DNA from: Gammaproteobacteria bacterium
GTDB lineage: Bacteria; Pseudomonadota; Gammaproteobacteria; Natronospirales; REEB76
DNA length: 38,340 nt
Assembly: GCA_028864905.1 (NCBI GenBank)
Contig: JAGWLP010000006.1
Location: 1-38,340 of the forward strand
Direction: 5' to 3'
Shown: positions 19,851 to 29,951 of the stretch, piece by piece
How positions within the stretch are numbered: the stretch's first letter is position 1
How the letters are laid out: each line of letters starts with the position of its first letter
The notes under the pieces: generated by a model
The model's database searches: none
Told to the model about the DNA's origin: nothing
The model's input: only the letters and a program-made list of their open reading frames with translations
Program-made: the position numbers and the translations under genes

Positions 19851-21692
19851 ATGTCGCAGGGCACGCCTGTTGCCGTACGCGCACGGCAGTTTGTACCTCA
19901 TTTCAGCGGCATACGCCTGTTGCTCATGTCGGTGCTGGCGGCACTCATCGGCCTGGCCGCCGGGGTTACCGCGTACATCCTGTTCGTGGTCATCGCGCTC
20001 ATCACCAATATCACCTACTTTCACCGCTTCTCGACCGAGCTGCCGAACATCACCGTCAACACGCTCGGCCTATGGGTGCTGGTGATTCCCGCCATCGCCG
20101 GATTGATCGTCGGCATCATGGCGAAGTACGGCAGCAGCAAGATCCGCGGCCACGGTATTCCGGAAGCCATGGAAGCGGTGCTCACCAACAAGAGCCGCAT
20201 CGCGCCGCGCGTCGCCATCCTCAAACCGATGTCCGCCGCACTGGTAATCGGCACCGGCGGCCCCTTCGGCGCCGAAGGCCCGATCATCCAGACGGGCGGC
20301 GCATTGGGTTCGCTGGTCGGCCAGATGCTGCGCATGACTGCGGCGGAACGCAAAGTGCTGCTCGCCTGCGGCGCCGGTGCCGGCATGGCCGCCACTTTTT
20401 CGACGCCGATCGCGGGCGTGATTTTCGCCATCGAGCTGCTGCTGTTCGAATTCCGCGCGCGCTCCTTCATTCCGCTGGTGATCGCCACCACGCTGGCCAC
20501 CACCGTGCACATTGTGCTCATCGGCCCCGGCCCGATGTTCCGGGTGGGCCCCGCGCATTTCGACATGATCGCTGGTTTGCCTTTCTATATCGTGCTCGCG
20601 GTACTGTGCGGCTACATGGCGGTGGCCATGTGCCGCGGCCTGTACTGGGTCGAGGATTTGTACGAAAAGCTGCCAATCGACGAGATGTGGTGGCCGGCCA
20701 TCGGCGCGGTCGGTCTCGGCATCATCGGCTTTTTTGTGCCGCGCGTGCTGGGCGTCGGCTACGGCACGATCACCGACATCCTCAACAATCACCTCGCGCT
20801 GTCCATGCTGTTACTGCTGCTGGTATTCAAAAGCCTGGCGTTGCTGGTTTCTCTGGGTTCCGGCACCTCCGGCGGCCTGCTGGCGCCGATGTTTACCGGC
20901 GGCGCGGCGCTCGGCGGAGCCTTTGCCATCATTGCCAACCACGTCATTCCGGGCGCGCATCTCGATCCGGCGGCCTACGCCATCGTCGCCATGGCCGCGG
21001 TATTCGCCGCCGCTTCCCGCGCCACCTTCGCGCTCATCATTTTCGCCTTCGAAATCACCCGCAACTACGAATCCGTACTGCCCCTGATGCTGGTATGCGT
21101 GGTAGCCAGCGGCATCGCGCATATTCACCTCAAGGAATCCATCATGACCGAGCGCTTGTCGCGCCGCGGGCTGAAAATCCACCTTGAGTACGAGGTGGAC
21201 CCGTTGCGCGAAGTCGCGGTTGAAAGCGTCATGGATCGCCAGCCGCCTTCGCTGAGTGCCGACATGCTGGTCGCCGAGCTTGCGCGGCGTATCGGCACGC
21301 ATGATCCGAGCGTGATCGGACACAGCGGTTATCCACTGCTCGATGCCCAGGGCCGGCTTGCGGGCATCATCACGCGCACCGACGTTTTCCGTGCCATCGA
21401 AAAACATGCCGACCAGAGCCTGACACTGCTGCAGGCGGGCAGCGCGCATCCGATCGTCGCCTATCCGGACGAGACGCTGCACACCGCGGTCAACAAGATG
21501 CTGCGCAACGGCGTCGGGCGGCTGTTGGTCGTGGACCGCGACACCCCGGACCAGCTTGTGGGTTATGTGGGGCGCACGCTGATCCTGAACGCCCGGGAAC
21601 GGCGCCTGCAGGAGGAATCCGAGACCGAAGACGGCTGGTTCAGCCGCGGCGCCGGCGCTTCCGGCAAAGCCGAATCCCCGTCGGGCCGCTGA
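19851..21692 (+). CDS. ClC family chloride channel/antiporter with C-terminal CBS domains
   Basis: GHGIPEAMEAV, GTGGPFGAEGPIIQTGGALGS (gating Glu region), GSGTSGGLLAPMFTGGAALGGAF, then two CBS-like segments. Confidence 0.93.
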   Translation: MSQGTPVAVRARQFVPHFSGIRLLLMSVLAALIGLAAGVTAYILFVVIALITNITYFHRFSTELPNITVNTLGLWVLVIPAIAGLIVGIMAKYGSSKIRGHGIPEAMEAVLTNKSRIAPRVAILKPMSAALVIGTGGPFGAEGPIIQTGGALGSLVGQMLRMTAAERKVLLACGAGAGMAATFSTPIAGVIFAIELLLFEFRARSFIPLVIATTLATTVHIVLIGPGPMFRVGPAHFDMIAGLPFYIVLAVLCGYMAVAMCRGLYWVEDLYEKLPIDEMWWPAIGAVGLGIIGFFVPRVLGVGYGTITDILNNHLALSMLLLLLVFKSLALLVSLGSGTSGGLLAPMFTGGAALGGAFAIIANHVIPGAHLDPAAYAIVAMAAVFAAASRATFALIIFAFEITRNYESVLPLMLVCVVASGIAHIHLKESIMTERLSRRGLKIHLEYEVDPLREVAVESVMDRQPPSLSADMLVAELARRIGTHDPSVIGHSGYPLLDAQGRLAGIITRTDVFRAIEKHADQSLTLLQAGSAHPIVAYPDETLHTAVNKMLRNGVGRLLVVDRDTPDQLVGYVGRTLILNARERRLQEESETEDGWFSRGAGASGKAESPSGR

Positions 21693-21922
21693 TCCAAGTC
21701 ACCGCGTGCGGCCCCGCGCCGCCACCGTAACTGTAAGTACCAGTATCGGACTTGTACGTGATGTTGCCCAGAGCGCCGTAGATAGGTCACCGCCGGCCGC
21801 ACGCCGCCTCCATCGGTCACCTGCGCGGAGGTCAGGCGGTTCAAAATATCGTAGCCAAAACTCTCGCTCACGTTGCCGCTGCTCAGATTGTCGGAACGGG
21901 AAATGAGATTCCCCATCATCAC
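21693..21922 (-). pseudogene. RHS/YD-repeat gene fragment with frameshift
   Basis: GNLISRSDNLSSGNVSESFGYDILNRLTSAQVTDGG, then a frameshift into YGALGNITYKSDTGTYSYGGGAGPHAVT; abuts the ClC gene end. Confidence 0.8.
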
Positions 21923-22242
21923 TGTTGTTGGATATTTTCCCGCTTCGGCGGCCAGTCTTGTTTGCTATGCAATACGCGAATGATTTGCACGGTGTTGTTA
22001 GCGTGCGCATAAACAATGAAATAGGGCGTGTTCATCACCACCCATTCACGGGTACCGGGGTGGCGCCCGGGTCTGCCGATCTGAGGATGATCGAGGAGCC
22101 GGCGTGATGCTTTGGCAATGCGCGCGACAACCTGTTCAGCCGCGCCTGGATTCTCCCGGGCGATGTATTCCTGCGCCTCAAGGAGCTGGCGCAGCGCCCG
22201 GCGAGTCCACTTCAGTTTCAATCTGCACACCCCATTTGGCAA
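21919..22242 (-). CDS. RelE/ParE-type toxin
   Basis: LKLKWTRRALRQLLEAQEYIARENPGAAEQVVARIAKASRRLLDHPQIGRPGRHPGTREWVVMNTPYFIVYAHANNTVQIIRVLHSKQDWP. Confidence 0.9.
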   Translation of the reverse strand: MPNGVCRLKLKWTRRALRQLLEAQEYIARENPGAAEQVVARIAKASRRLLDHPQIGRPGRHPGTREWVVMNTPYFIVYAHANNTVQIIRVLHSKQDWPPKRENIQQQ

Positions 22243-22411
22243 AGGCGGATTTCACTTCCGCGTCGCTGGCGAATTCGCCGCGCCGCGCTTCCTCCAGACC
22301 CGCTTCGATCTCTTGGCGCACATAGGCTTCGTAGAGCACGTCCTTCCACGTGGCACCATCGGGCAGATGATCCGCCAGCCGGTGCAGTTCTTCTTTCAGA
22401 TTTGCAGCCAT
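22178..22411 (-). CDS. ParD-like antitoxin
   Basis: MAANLKEELHRLADHLPDGATWKDVLYEAYVRQEIEAGLEEARRGEFASDAEVKSAFAKWGV; immediately upstream of and overlapping the toxin gene. Confidence 0.8.
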   Translation of the reverse strand: MAANLKEELHRLADHLPDGATWKDVLYEAYVRQEIEAGLEEARRGEFASDAEVKSAFAKWGVQIETEVDSPGAAPAP

Positions 22412-22437
22412 CGCCGCCTCCAACTGTAAGTGAGATT

Positions 22438-22872
22438 CTATGCCGGCTTGTGCCTTTCTTCCAGAGGCACATCGCGGTCGTTCATTCGGCGGGATTTCAG
22501 GGCTGACCACTTTCCGGCGGTAACGTGAACTTCAATATGCGAACATGTGGGCGTAAAGGTCTTTTCCGCGCTATCCCCCGGTTTCATGGTGCTCGATGCG
22601 GGACAACTTGTTTTGTCCGTTCCGCAACTGTCGACCACATACCCCGTCGGATCGGTCATGGACAGCGGATTGTTCAGGACATAGGAGTACGGATTGAGGC
22701 TCTGGGTGTTGGTCGGGAACTCGAACACCGGGTCCACGGACAAGAACCGGCCCAAGTTCGGGTCGTGGATTCTCCCGTTCATGTGGACGATGCCGACGTT
22801 GTCCAGCATCTCTTGGTGCGTGAATCCGTAGCGGTCGGCAGCGTGGTCCGCCTGGGCTTCGGTTGAACTCAC
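22438..22872 (-). pseudogene. RHS repeat-associated core domain fragment with C-terminal tip
   Basis: YGFTHQEMLDNVGIVHMNGRIHDPNLGRFLSVDPVFEFPTNTQSLNPYSYVLNNPLSMTDPTGY is the RHS core hallmark; lacks the rest of the RHS protein. Confidence 0.85.
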
Positions 22873-22902
22873 CGGTAGCAGCCAGGTGCCGGGTTCGCGC
22901 GA

Positions 22903-24810
22903 CTATTTCAACGGCCCGATGATCTGGTCGAGATAGTCCCTGGTGCCCGCCACGCGTTCCAGATGCGGATAGCGCAGGCCGCCGTGGTAATCCACGGCAT
23001 AGGTCTGGTAATACGTCAGGTCCTTGACGAGCAGCTTGATGGGTTGCGCCGAATCCTTGGCCTCGCGGATGGCTTCCCGGAATACATCGGGCGTGAACGC
23101 CCGGCCATTCACCGCGACCAGCGTCATGCCCGGAGCCAGGCCGGCTTTGTACGCCGGACCGTCCCACAGCACGTCCCTGATTTCACCGCTCTTGCTGTCC
23201 GCCGTGAGCCCGATCGAATACATGGCATTCAGCGAGTCATAGACTTTCTCGGTGGCCTCGAAATACTTTGACGGTACATCGGTGTACACGAGTTTGTAAC
23301 CGCCGCGCGTGATGCCAGCCAGCGGCGCGTGATATTGCTTGCGGTCAAGCATGCGGCGCAGGAATCCGCCCCAGTCATACGGCTGGACCTGGTTCAAGGC
23401 CTTGACCACGTCATCAAAGGTATAGGTCCGGGTCACGTAGCTGCCGTTGTCCATGCCGTAGAACAGGCGCGCGAAATCGTTGAGTGAACGGCGTCCGTGG
23501 CTGAGTTCGAGGATCTGCGTATCCACATCCAGCCACAGCAACACGCCTTCGCTGTAAAAATCTCCGGCACTGCGCCGCCAGTTGTGCCAGGCGCCGGGCA
23601 CGTAATACAGGATGGAAGCCTCGTCGGCGGTGTCCTGCAGCGGCCGCCAGGTGCGTCCCGGCATGTGATCCATGTTGGCGGCGGTCAGTGCCAGCGCCGC
23701 GCGGTAATCGGCGGGCGTCCACAGCCCGCTGCGCGCCGTCATGACTTCGCCCCAGTACTGCGTCAGGCCTTCATACACCCACAGCAGGTCGTCCTTCATG
23801 GGTACGGAATTGAAATCCGGCGTCCAGAGATCATACGGACGGCGGAACTTGCCGTTCCAGGAATGGGTGTATTCGTGCGGGACCAGCCCGGACCCGAGCA
23901 GATAGGAATCCGCGTCGGTGAAGTAATTGGCGCGCGTGCGGTCGTCGGAGGACTGATGATGCTCCAGGCCGAAATGCCCGGTGTTGTCGGAGAGCGTGAG
24001 CAGCGCATGGTAACTGGCGTAGTGATGTGCGCCGAACATGCGGTTTTCCTGCTGGACCAGATTGCGGTACGCGCTGATCTGTTCGGGCGTGATGGCGAGA
24101 TTTTCGGGACCATCAGCCACCAGATCCAGATATACCGGCACGTCCGCGCCCGGAGCCAGATCCACCTGTTTGAAGTACTGGCCGGCAATCAGCGGTGAAT
24201 CCACCAGATTGTTGAGTGTCACGGTATTGAAATGTATCTCGCCGCCCGCACCGCTGTGCGGTTCGAGTGCCGTGGCGTACTGCCAGCCCTGGGGCAGTTT
24301 CACGCTGGGCGCGACCGTGATCGCGCGCGACGCATAGCCCGCGGGATACAGCAGCACCTGATTCCATTCGAGGTCCACGATCGCAGGCGTGGCTGACACG
24401 CTCGCGCCGAAGCGGCCGCCACTGGTGGGCGAGAGGAACTGGAATGCCGCATTCAGGCTGTGCACGCCCTGGGGAACATCGAGATGCACGGCATACATGT
24501 CCACCAGATCACGGCGCCAGGCCAGCGTCTGGCCGTTGGCGGTGAACGCCATGCCCGCAAGATTTTCCAGCGGTCCGCTTGGCGAGTGTTCGCCGGGTAT
24601 CCACTTGGGGTAGTAAAGCGTCAGCGGTCCGGGGTGTACCGGGATGGTCTCGGATACGCGGAAAATCTTGCGCGGGGCATCGGTCAAGTCCACTTGCAAG
24701 GTGAGGGCACCGGGGTAGGCGGAAGTGAGATCTGCGGCCCTGACCGGGGCGGACAGTGCCGCCACAACAAGCAGGGTTACAGAGACCATGCAGGGAATGC
24801 CGAGTTTCAT
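22903..24810 (-). CDS. M61 family metallopeptidase with PDZ domain, secreted
   Basis: Signal peptide, HEYTHSWNGKFRRP zinc motif, WVYEGLTQYWGEV, PDZ-like AGLAPGMTLVAVNGRAF. Confidence 0.93.
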   Translation of the reverse strand: MKLGIPCMVSVTLLVVAALSAPVRAADLTSAYPGALTLQVDLTDAPRKIFRVSETIPVHPGPLTLYYPKWIPGEHSPSGPLENLAGMAFTANGQTLAWRRDLVDMYAVHLDVPQGVHSLNAAFQFLSPTSGGRFGASVSATPAIVDLEWNQVLLYPAGYASRAITVAPSVKLPQGWQYATALEPHSGAGGEIHFNTVTLNNLVDSPLIAGQYFKQVDLAPGADVPVYLDLVADGPENLAITPEQISAYRNLVQQENRMFGAHHYASYHALLTLSDNTGHFGLEHHQSSDDRTRANYFTDADSYLLGSGLVPHEYTHSWNGKFRRPYDLWTPDFNSVPMKDDLLWVYEGLTQYWGEVMTARSGLWTPADYRAALALTAANMDHMPGRTWRPLQDTADEASILYYVPGAWHNWRRSAGDFYSEGVLLWLDVDTQILELSHGRRSLNDFARLFYGMDNGSYVTRTYTFDDVVKALNQVQPYDWGGFLRRMLDRKQYHAPLAGITRGGYKLVYTDVPSKYFEATEKVYDSLNAMYSIGLTADSKSGEIRDVLWDGPAYKAGLAPGMTLVAVNGRAFTPDVFREAIREAKDSAQPIKLLVKDLTYYQTYAVDYHGGLRYPHLERVAGTRDYLDQIIGPLK

Positions 24811-25028
24811 GGAACCACTCCTATTAATAGTGTGCCGCCGCGTGCTGAACCCATGAATCCGGCCGGGGACTTCGGGTCCCAGAACAGGCCGTGGCGGGAA
24901 CGGCCTATGTTAGTATTTCTGCCCCGCCATCGCCTACCCTGGCTGGCCAACATCTGCACGCTGCCGGCGTGCCCTTGCGCACCGGAATTCCCATGGCCCC
25001 GCCGGGCCGGACTTTCAACGGAGGCTTT

Positions 25029-27074
25029 ATGCGACTGTCTTGTTACCTGCTCCTGGCCGCGCTGTGTGCGGTCCCGCTCACCGGCTTCGGCGCGGATGCG
25101 CCCGCCGCCGGGACCACAGCGGCTGCGGCTCAGGGATTGCATCTGAACTGGCTCGACCGCAGCGCCAGTCCTGCCAGTAACTTTTACCAGTATGCCAACG
25201 GCGACTGGATGAAGAACAACCCGATTCCGGCGGCGTTCGCGCAATGGGGCCAGTTCGGCATCGTTTCACAGCACAACAAGGAAGTGATCCACACGCTGCT
25301 GGAGGATGCCGCCAAGAATACCCAGGCGCAACCGGGCAGCGATGCGCAGAAAATCGGCGACTTCTACGCCAGCGGCATGGACGAAACCGCGATCAACAAG
25401 GCCGGCATTACGCCGCTGCAACCGGAGCTGGAGCGTATTGACGCCATCCAGAACCAGAAACAGTTGCAGGCGGAAATCGCGCACCTGCAAATGATCGGCG
25501 TGAACGCCCTGTTCGGTTTCGGCCAGATGCAGGACCTCAAGAATTCGAGCAAGGTGATCGGCGTGGCCGGCCAAGGCGGCCTCGGCCTCCCCGACCGTGA
25601 CTATTACCTCAGCCAGAATCCGAACTTCGTGAAGATCCGCCAGGCTTACGTGAGCCACGTCGCCAACATGTTTCTGTTGCTGGGCGAACCGATGTACACC
25701 GCCTCGCGCGATGCCGGCACCGTGATGGACATCGAAACGCGCCTGGCCCAGGCCTCCATGTCGCAGGTACAGCAGCGCGATCCACGCGCGGTTTACCACG
25801 TCATGACGCTGAAGAAGCTCGACAAGGAGACACCCGGCTTCAACTGGCAGGACTATTTCGCCGACGTCGGACATCCCGAGTTGAAGAGCATCAACCTGGC
25901 CATGCCGTTGTTCTTCAAGGCCATGGGCCGGGACCTGCAAGGTACTCCGATCGATGATTGGAAGGTTTACCTGCGCTGGCAGCTGGTGGACGCGTTCGCG
26001 CCCTACCTGTCCCAGCCTTTCGTGGACGAGAACTTCAAGATGCACTCCACGCTCACCGGCGCCAAGGAACTGCTGCCGCGCTGGCAGCGCGTGGTGAATG
26101 CCGAGGACGACGCCCTGGGCTTCGCCGTTGGCAAGGAATACGTGGCCAAGGTGTTCCCGCCCTCCTCCAAAGCCGAGGCGCTTGAGATCCTGCACGGCGT
26201 GCGTGCGGCGCTCAAGGACGATCTCCAGACCATTCCCTGGATGGGCAAGAAAACCCGGCTCGCGGCCATCAAGAAACTCGATATGATGGGCGAGCGCATC
26301 GGCTATCCCGACAAATGGCGCGATTACTCGGCACTCAAGATCGACCGCGGCCCGTACGTGCTGAACGTGCTGCGTGCCAATCTGTTCGAGAATGAGCGCG
26401 AACTCAACAAGATCGGCAAGCCCGTGGACCGCAACGAGTGGTACATGACCCCGCAGACGGTCAACGCCTACTACGATCCGTCCATGAACAACATCAACTT
26501 CCCGGCGGGCATCCTGCAGCCGCCGTTCTTTGACCCGAGCGCACCCATGGCGGTGAACTACGGCGCCATCGGCGCGGTCATGGGTCACGAGATGACCCAC
26601 GGCTTCGACGACCAGGGCAGCAAGTTCGACGGCCGCGGCAACCTCAAAAACTGGTGGAGCCTCGAGGATCGGCACCGCTTCAACGAGAACGTGAAGTGTA
26701 TCGCCACCCAGTATTCACGTTACACCGTGGACGGAGACGTGCACGTGCAGGGCAAACTGGTGACCGGCGAGGCCATCGCCGATCTCGGCGGCCTGAAGCT
26801 CACGTGGATTGCATTCCACAATTCGCCGTACTACAAGGACGCGCCCACCGTTGACGGCTACACGCCGGACCAGCAGTTCTTCCTGGGTTTTGCGCACTTC
26901 TGGGCGAGCAACACCCGGCCCGAAGAAGCGCGGCGGCGCATCACCATCGATCCGCACGCGCCCGCGCTCTACCGCGTGAACGGCACGCTGGCCAACCTGC
27001 CGCAGTTCCAGCAGACCTTCGACGTGCCGGCCGGCAGCCCGATGGTGAACAAGAAGCGTTGCGTGATCTGGTAA
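25029..27074 (+). CDS. M13 family (neprilysin/PepO-like) metallopeptidase, secreted
   Basis: Signal peptide from MRLSCYLLLAALCAVPLTGFG, GHEMTHGFDDQGSKFDGRGNLKNWW, GEAIADLGGL, terminal KKRCVIW. Start trimmed to 25029. Confidence 0.95.
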   Translation: MRLSCYLLLAALCAVPLTGFGADAPAAGTTAAAAQGLHLNWLDRSASPASNFYQYANGDWMKNNPIPAAFAQWGQFGIVSQHNKEVIHTLLEDAAKNTQAQPGSDAQKIGDFYASGMDETAINKAGITPLQPELERIDAIQNQKQLQAEIAHLQMIGVNALFGFGQMQDLKNSSKVIGVAGQGGLGLPDRDYYLSQNPNFVKIRQAYVSHVANMFLLLGEPMYTASRDAGTVMDIETRLAQASMSQVQQRDPRAVYHVMTLKKLDKETPGFNWQDYFADVGHPELKSINLAMPLFFKAMGRDLQGTPIDDWKVYLRWQLVDAFAPYLSQPFVDENFKMHSTLTGAKELLPRWQRVVNAEDDALGFAVGKEYVAKVFPPSSKAEALEILHGVRAALKDDLQTIPWMGKKTRLAAIKKLDMMGERIGYPDKWRDYSALKIDRGPYVLNVLRANLFENERELNKIGKPVDRNEWYMTPQTVNAYYDPSMNNINFPAGILQPPFFDPSAPMAVNYGAIGAVMGHEMTHGFDDQGSKFDGRGNLKNWWSLEDRHRFNENVKCIATQYSRYTVDGDVHVQGKLVTGEAIADLGGLKLTWIAFHNSPYYKDAPTVDGYTPDQQFFLGFAHFWASNTRPEEARRRITIDPHAPALYRVNGTLANLPQFQQTFDVPAGSPMVNKKRCVIW

Positions 27075-27099
27075 TTCAGCGCGCTGATGCACCAAACGA

Positions 27100-27130
27100 T
27101 ACGGCGGGCTTGGGCCCGCCGTATTTTTTT
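27100..27130 (+). terminator. Rho-independent terminator after the M13 peptidase gene
   Basis: ATACGGCGGGC-ttgg-GCCCGCCGTATTTTTTT. Confidence 0.9.
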
Positions 27131-27392
27131 CGCCTCACCTCATAGCACGCATGCCGGGAGCCGGTAGCCGCGCCACCCAGGTCGCAGTACACGTTACTGG
27201 ATTTTCAGCTTTGTCGATGTGTCCATGTATCCTCCGTTGTCAATGCGTCGCATTCCCGCCCGGCACCCAAGATCAGAGCGATCCCTGCGCCGCTATAATT
27301 GATAATCTAGTCAGGCGCGCCGACTTGTGCCTTGACCTGGATTAACATCCGCGGCCGTCCGCCGGCGGACCACTGCTCGCGGCAACAATTGC

Positions 27393-29684
27393 ATGAAAAT
27401 CCGCTGGCACATTGACTTGTACATCTTTGCCGCCTGCACCGGCGGCCTGATCGTGGGCATCGCACTCTGGCTCACGGCGAGTCGTCAGGCGGCCGGCTGG
27501 GCCTGGAGCGCCGCGGCTGTCGTGGCCGGGGTGGCGCTGTTGGTCCGCGTGAGCGTGGCGCTGTGGCGACGCGAAGTCGGCGTGGACTTGCTTGCGCTGG
27601 TGGCCATTGCCGGCGCGCTCGCCTTGCAACAGTCGCTCACTGCCGCGGTGATCGCCGCGATGCTGGCCAGCGGCCGGCTGCTGGAGAGTTATGCGGAGCG
27701 GCGCGCCGGGCGCGAGATGTCGGCACTGCTCGCCCGGGTACCACGCACCGTCAACCGCTACGAGAACGGCGAACTGAAAACCGTAGTGCTCGCGGAAGTG
27801 CGCGTCGGCGACCGCCTGCTGGTGCGGCATGGCGAAGTGGTGCCGGTGGACGGCGCCCTCGGCGCGGAGCACGCGGCTTTCGACGAATCCGCGCTCACCG
27901 GCGAGTCGCTGCCGGTGTCCTTTGGCAAAGGCGACTTGCTGCGCAGCGGCATGGTGAATGCCGCGGATTCCTTCGACATGTTGGCTTCGTCCACGGCGGC
28001 GGACAGTACTTTTGCCGGCATTGTGAAGCTGGTCGGGGATGCCCAGCGCTCGCGGGCGCCGGCCATGCGCCTTGCGGATCGTTACGCCCTGTGGTTCATC
28101 CCCGCGTCGCTGGGTCTCGCGGCCATTGCCTGGTTCATCAGCGGTGACGCCATGCGCGCACTCGCGGTGGTGGTGGTCGCCACACCCTGCCCGCTGATTC
28201 TGGCGGTGCCGGTTGCGATGGTCTCGGGCATCTCGCGCTGCGCGGGGCGCGGCATTCTCGTCAAGGGCGGAGCGGCGCTGGAAGCGCTGGCCGGCGCGCG
28301 CCTGCTGTTTTTCGACAAGACCGGCACGCTTACCGGCGGCGAAGCGCGCCTCGTGGCCATCGAGAGCGTCGCGCCGGGCGGCGAGAACGCGCTGCTCGCG
28401 ACGGTCGCCTCGCTGGAGCAGATATCCAGCCACGTGACCGCGGCTGCTGTGGTGCGCGCGGCGCGCGCGCGTGGACTCGCGCTGAGCTTGCCGACCGACG
28501 TCCAGGAAACCGCGGGCGCCGGCATCAGCGGCACGGTTGACGGCCGACGCGTGGCCGCGGGCTCGCGCGCCTATATCACTGGCTTCGCGCCGCTGCCGGA
28601 AAGCGCCGAACAACTGCTGGAACGCGTCGCCGCCGAGGGCCGCTTGACGGTGTGCGTGGCCATCAACGGCGAATTTGCCGGTGCGCTGCTGCTTGCCGAC
28701 CAGCTACGCATGGAAACGCCGCGCGCACTGCGCCTGCTGCGGCGCACGGGTTTCCGCCGCATCGTGATGCTCACCGGCGATCGTCGCGATGTGGCCGAGG
28801 CCATCGGCACCGGCCTCGGCGTGGACGAGGTGCTGGCGGAGCAGACACCGGAACAAAAGCTTGCGGTCATCTCCGCGGCCGGCGCGTCGGAGCCTACCGT
28901 CATGGTCGGCGACGGAGTCAACGACGCGCCCGCGCTGGCGGCGGCCAGTGTGGGTGTGGCCATGGGCGCGCGCGGCGCCGCCGCCTCCGCGGCTGCCGCC
29001 GATATCGTGCTGCTGGTTGACCGTCTCGACCGGCTCGCCGAGGCGCGCTCCATCGCACGCCAGACACGTGCCATCGCCTTGCAGAGCGTGATCGCAGGCA
29101 TGGGGCTGTCGGTCGCCGCGATGCTGGTGGCCGCGGCCGGCTATCTGCCGCCGCTCGCGGGCGCGCTGCTGCAGGAAATCATCGACGTCGCGGTGATTCT
29201 CAACGCACTGCGCGCCTTGCGCATCCATCCGCTGCGCGCCAGCCGCTCCAGCCTGAGCGCGGATGAATCGGCACGCCTGCGCGCCGAACACGAGCAGCTT
29301 GCGCCGGTGCTCGATCGGCTCACCGAGGTCGCCGACCGCCTGCCCACGCTGCCCAGTGCCGAGCGCGTGTCCATGCTCACCGAGCTCGATTCCATGCTGC
29401 AGCGACAACTGCTGCCGCATGAACGCGCGGACGACCGCCAGGTTTATCCGGCGGTCGCGGCCTTGCTGGGCGGCGACGATCCGCTGGCCGCGATGAGCCG
29501 TACGCACCGTGAAATCTTCGTGCTTTACCAGCGGCTCCACCGGCTGATTTCGGGACTGCCGCCGCGGGGTCCCGATCCCGGCACCTTGCGCGAGCTGCAA
29601 CGCGTGCTATATGCGCTGGATGCAATCTTGCGCCTGCATTTTGCTCAGGAAGAGGAGATTTACCAGAGCCTGGCGCAGGCCTGA
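27393..29684 (+). CDS. P1B-type metal ATPase (P1B-5/Nia-like) with C-terminal hemerythrin-like domain
   Basis: DKTGTLTGG, ATPCPLIL (TPC transmembrane motif), MVGDGVNDAPAL. C-terminal ~130 aa carry hemerythrin-like His/Glu spacing: EHEQL, LLPHERADDRQVYP, THREIFVLYQRL, LHFAQEEEIYQSL. Confidence 0.88.
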   Translation: MKIRWHIDLYIFAACTGGLIVGIALWLTASRQAAGWAWSAAAVVAGVALLVRVSVALWRREVGVDLLALVAIAGALALQQSLTAAVIAAMLASGRLLESYAERRAGREMSALLARVPRTVNRYENGELKTVVLAEVRVGDRLLVRHGEVVPVDGALGAEHAAFDESALTGESLPVSFGKGDLLRSGMVNAADSFDMLASSTAADSTFAGIVKLVGDAQRSRAPAMRLADRYALWFIPASLGLAAIAWFISGDAMRALAVVVVATPCPLILAVPVAMVSGISRCAGRGILVKGGAALEALAGARLLFFDKTGTLTGGEARLVAIESVAPGGENALLATVASLEQISSHVTAAAVVRAARARGLALSLPTDVQETAGAGISGTVDGRRVAAGSRAYITGFAPLPESAEQLLERVAAEGRLTVCVAINGEFAGALLLADQLRMETPRALRLLRRTGFRRIVMLTGDRRDVAEAIGTGLGVDEVLAEQTPEQKLAVISAAGASEPTVMVGDGVNDAPALAAASVGVAMGARGAAASAAAADIVLLVDRLDRLAEARSIARQTRAIALQSVIAGMGLSVAAMLVAAAGYLPPLAGALLQEIIDVAVILNALRALRIHPLRASRSSLSADESARLRAEHEQLAPVLDRLTEVADRLPTLPSAERVSMLTELDSMLQRQLLPHERADDRQVYPAVAALLGGDDPLAAMSRTHREIFVLYQRLHRLISGLPPRGPDPGTLRELQRVLYALDAILRLHFAQEEEIYQSLAQA

Positions 29685-29818
29685 CTGCCGAGGGACCGGC
29701 ACCGCACCGCTGCTTCGGATACTTCTTCTTCCATCCGCGCGTGGCCGGGCTGATTGGCGATCGGCTGTGTGCCCGCGCGCAACGCATCGGCACTAGCCGC
29801 GGCCGACAGCCCGGTTCC

Positions 29819-29832
29819 TTGATCTAAATCAT
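29819..29832 (+). promoter_or_regulatory. FNR-type site TTGAT-CTAA-ATCAT with -10 TAGGCT at 29855-29860
   Basis: 9/10 match to the FNR consensus; 22 nt to the -10 (class II geometry); upstream of the hemerythrin-hemN operon. Confidence 0.75.
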
Positions 29833-29951
29833 GTCTTGGCCGGTTCCGCCGGACTAGGCTGGCTGCCAATCCGAATCGCGGGGGAATACCGCGCCTGCCC
29901 TGCACCCCGTCGCCTAAACCATCGCCGCCCCGGCCCGAGAGAAAAACCGTC

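Noticed and set aside
19766-21187. 473-aa plus-strand ORF overlapping the ClC gene
   Set aside because: Alternative frame, rich in His and Arg; the 613-aa ClC frame is clearly the real one.
25266-26675. 469-aa minus-strand ORF
   Set aside because: Antisense to the M13 peptidase gene; no motif recognised.
27332-27345. Third-tier FNR box (TTGACCTGGATTAA) upstream of the P1B ATPase
   Set aside because: Only a partial match and no TAGNNT -10 at the 22-nt spacing seen at the other three sites; not listed as a feature.
27342-28613. 423-aa minus-strand ORF
   Set aside because: Antisense to the P1B ATPase; no recognisable domain.
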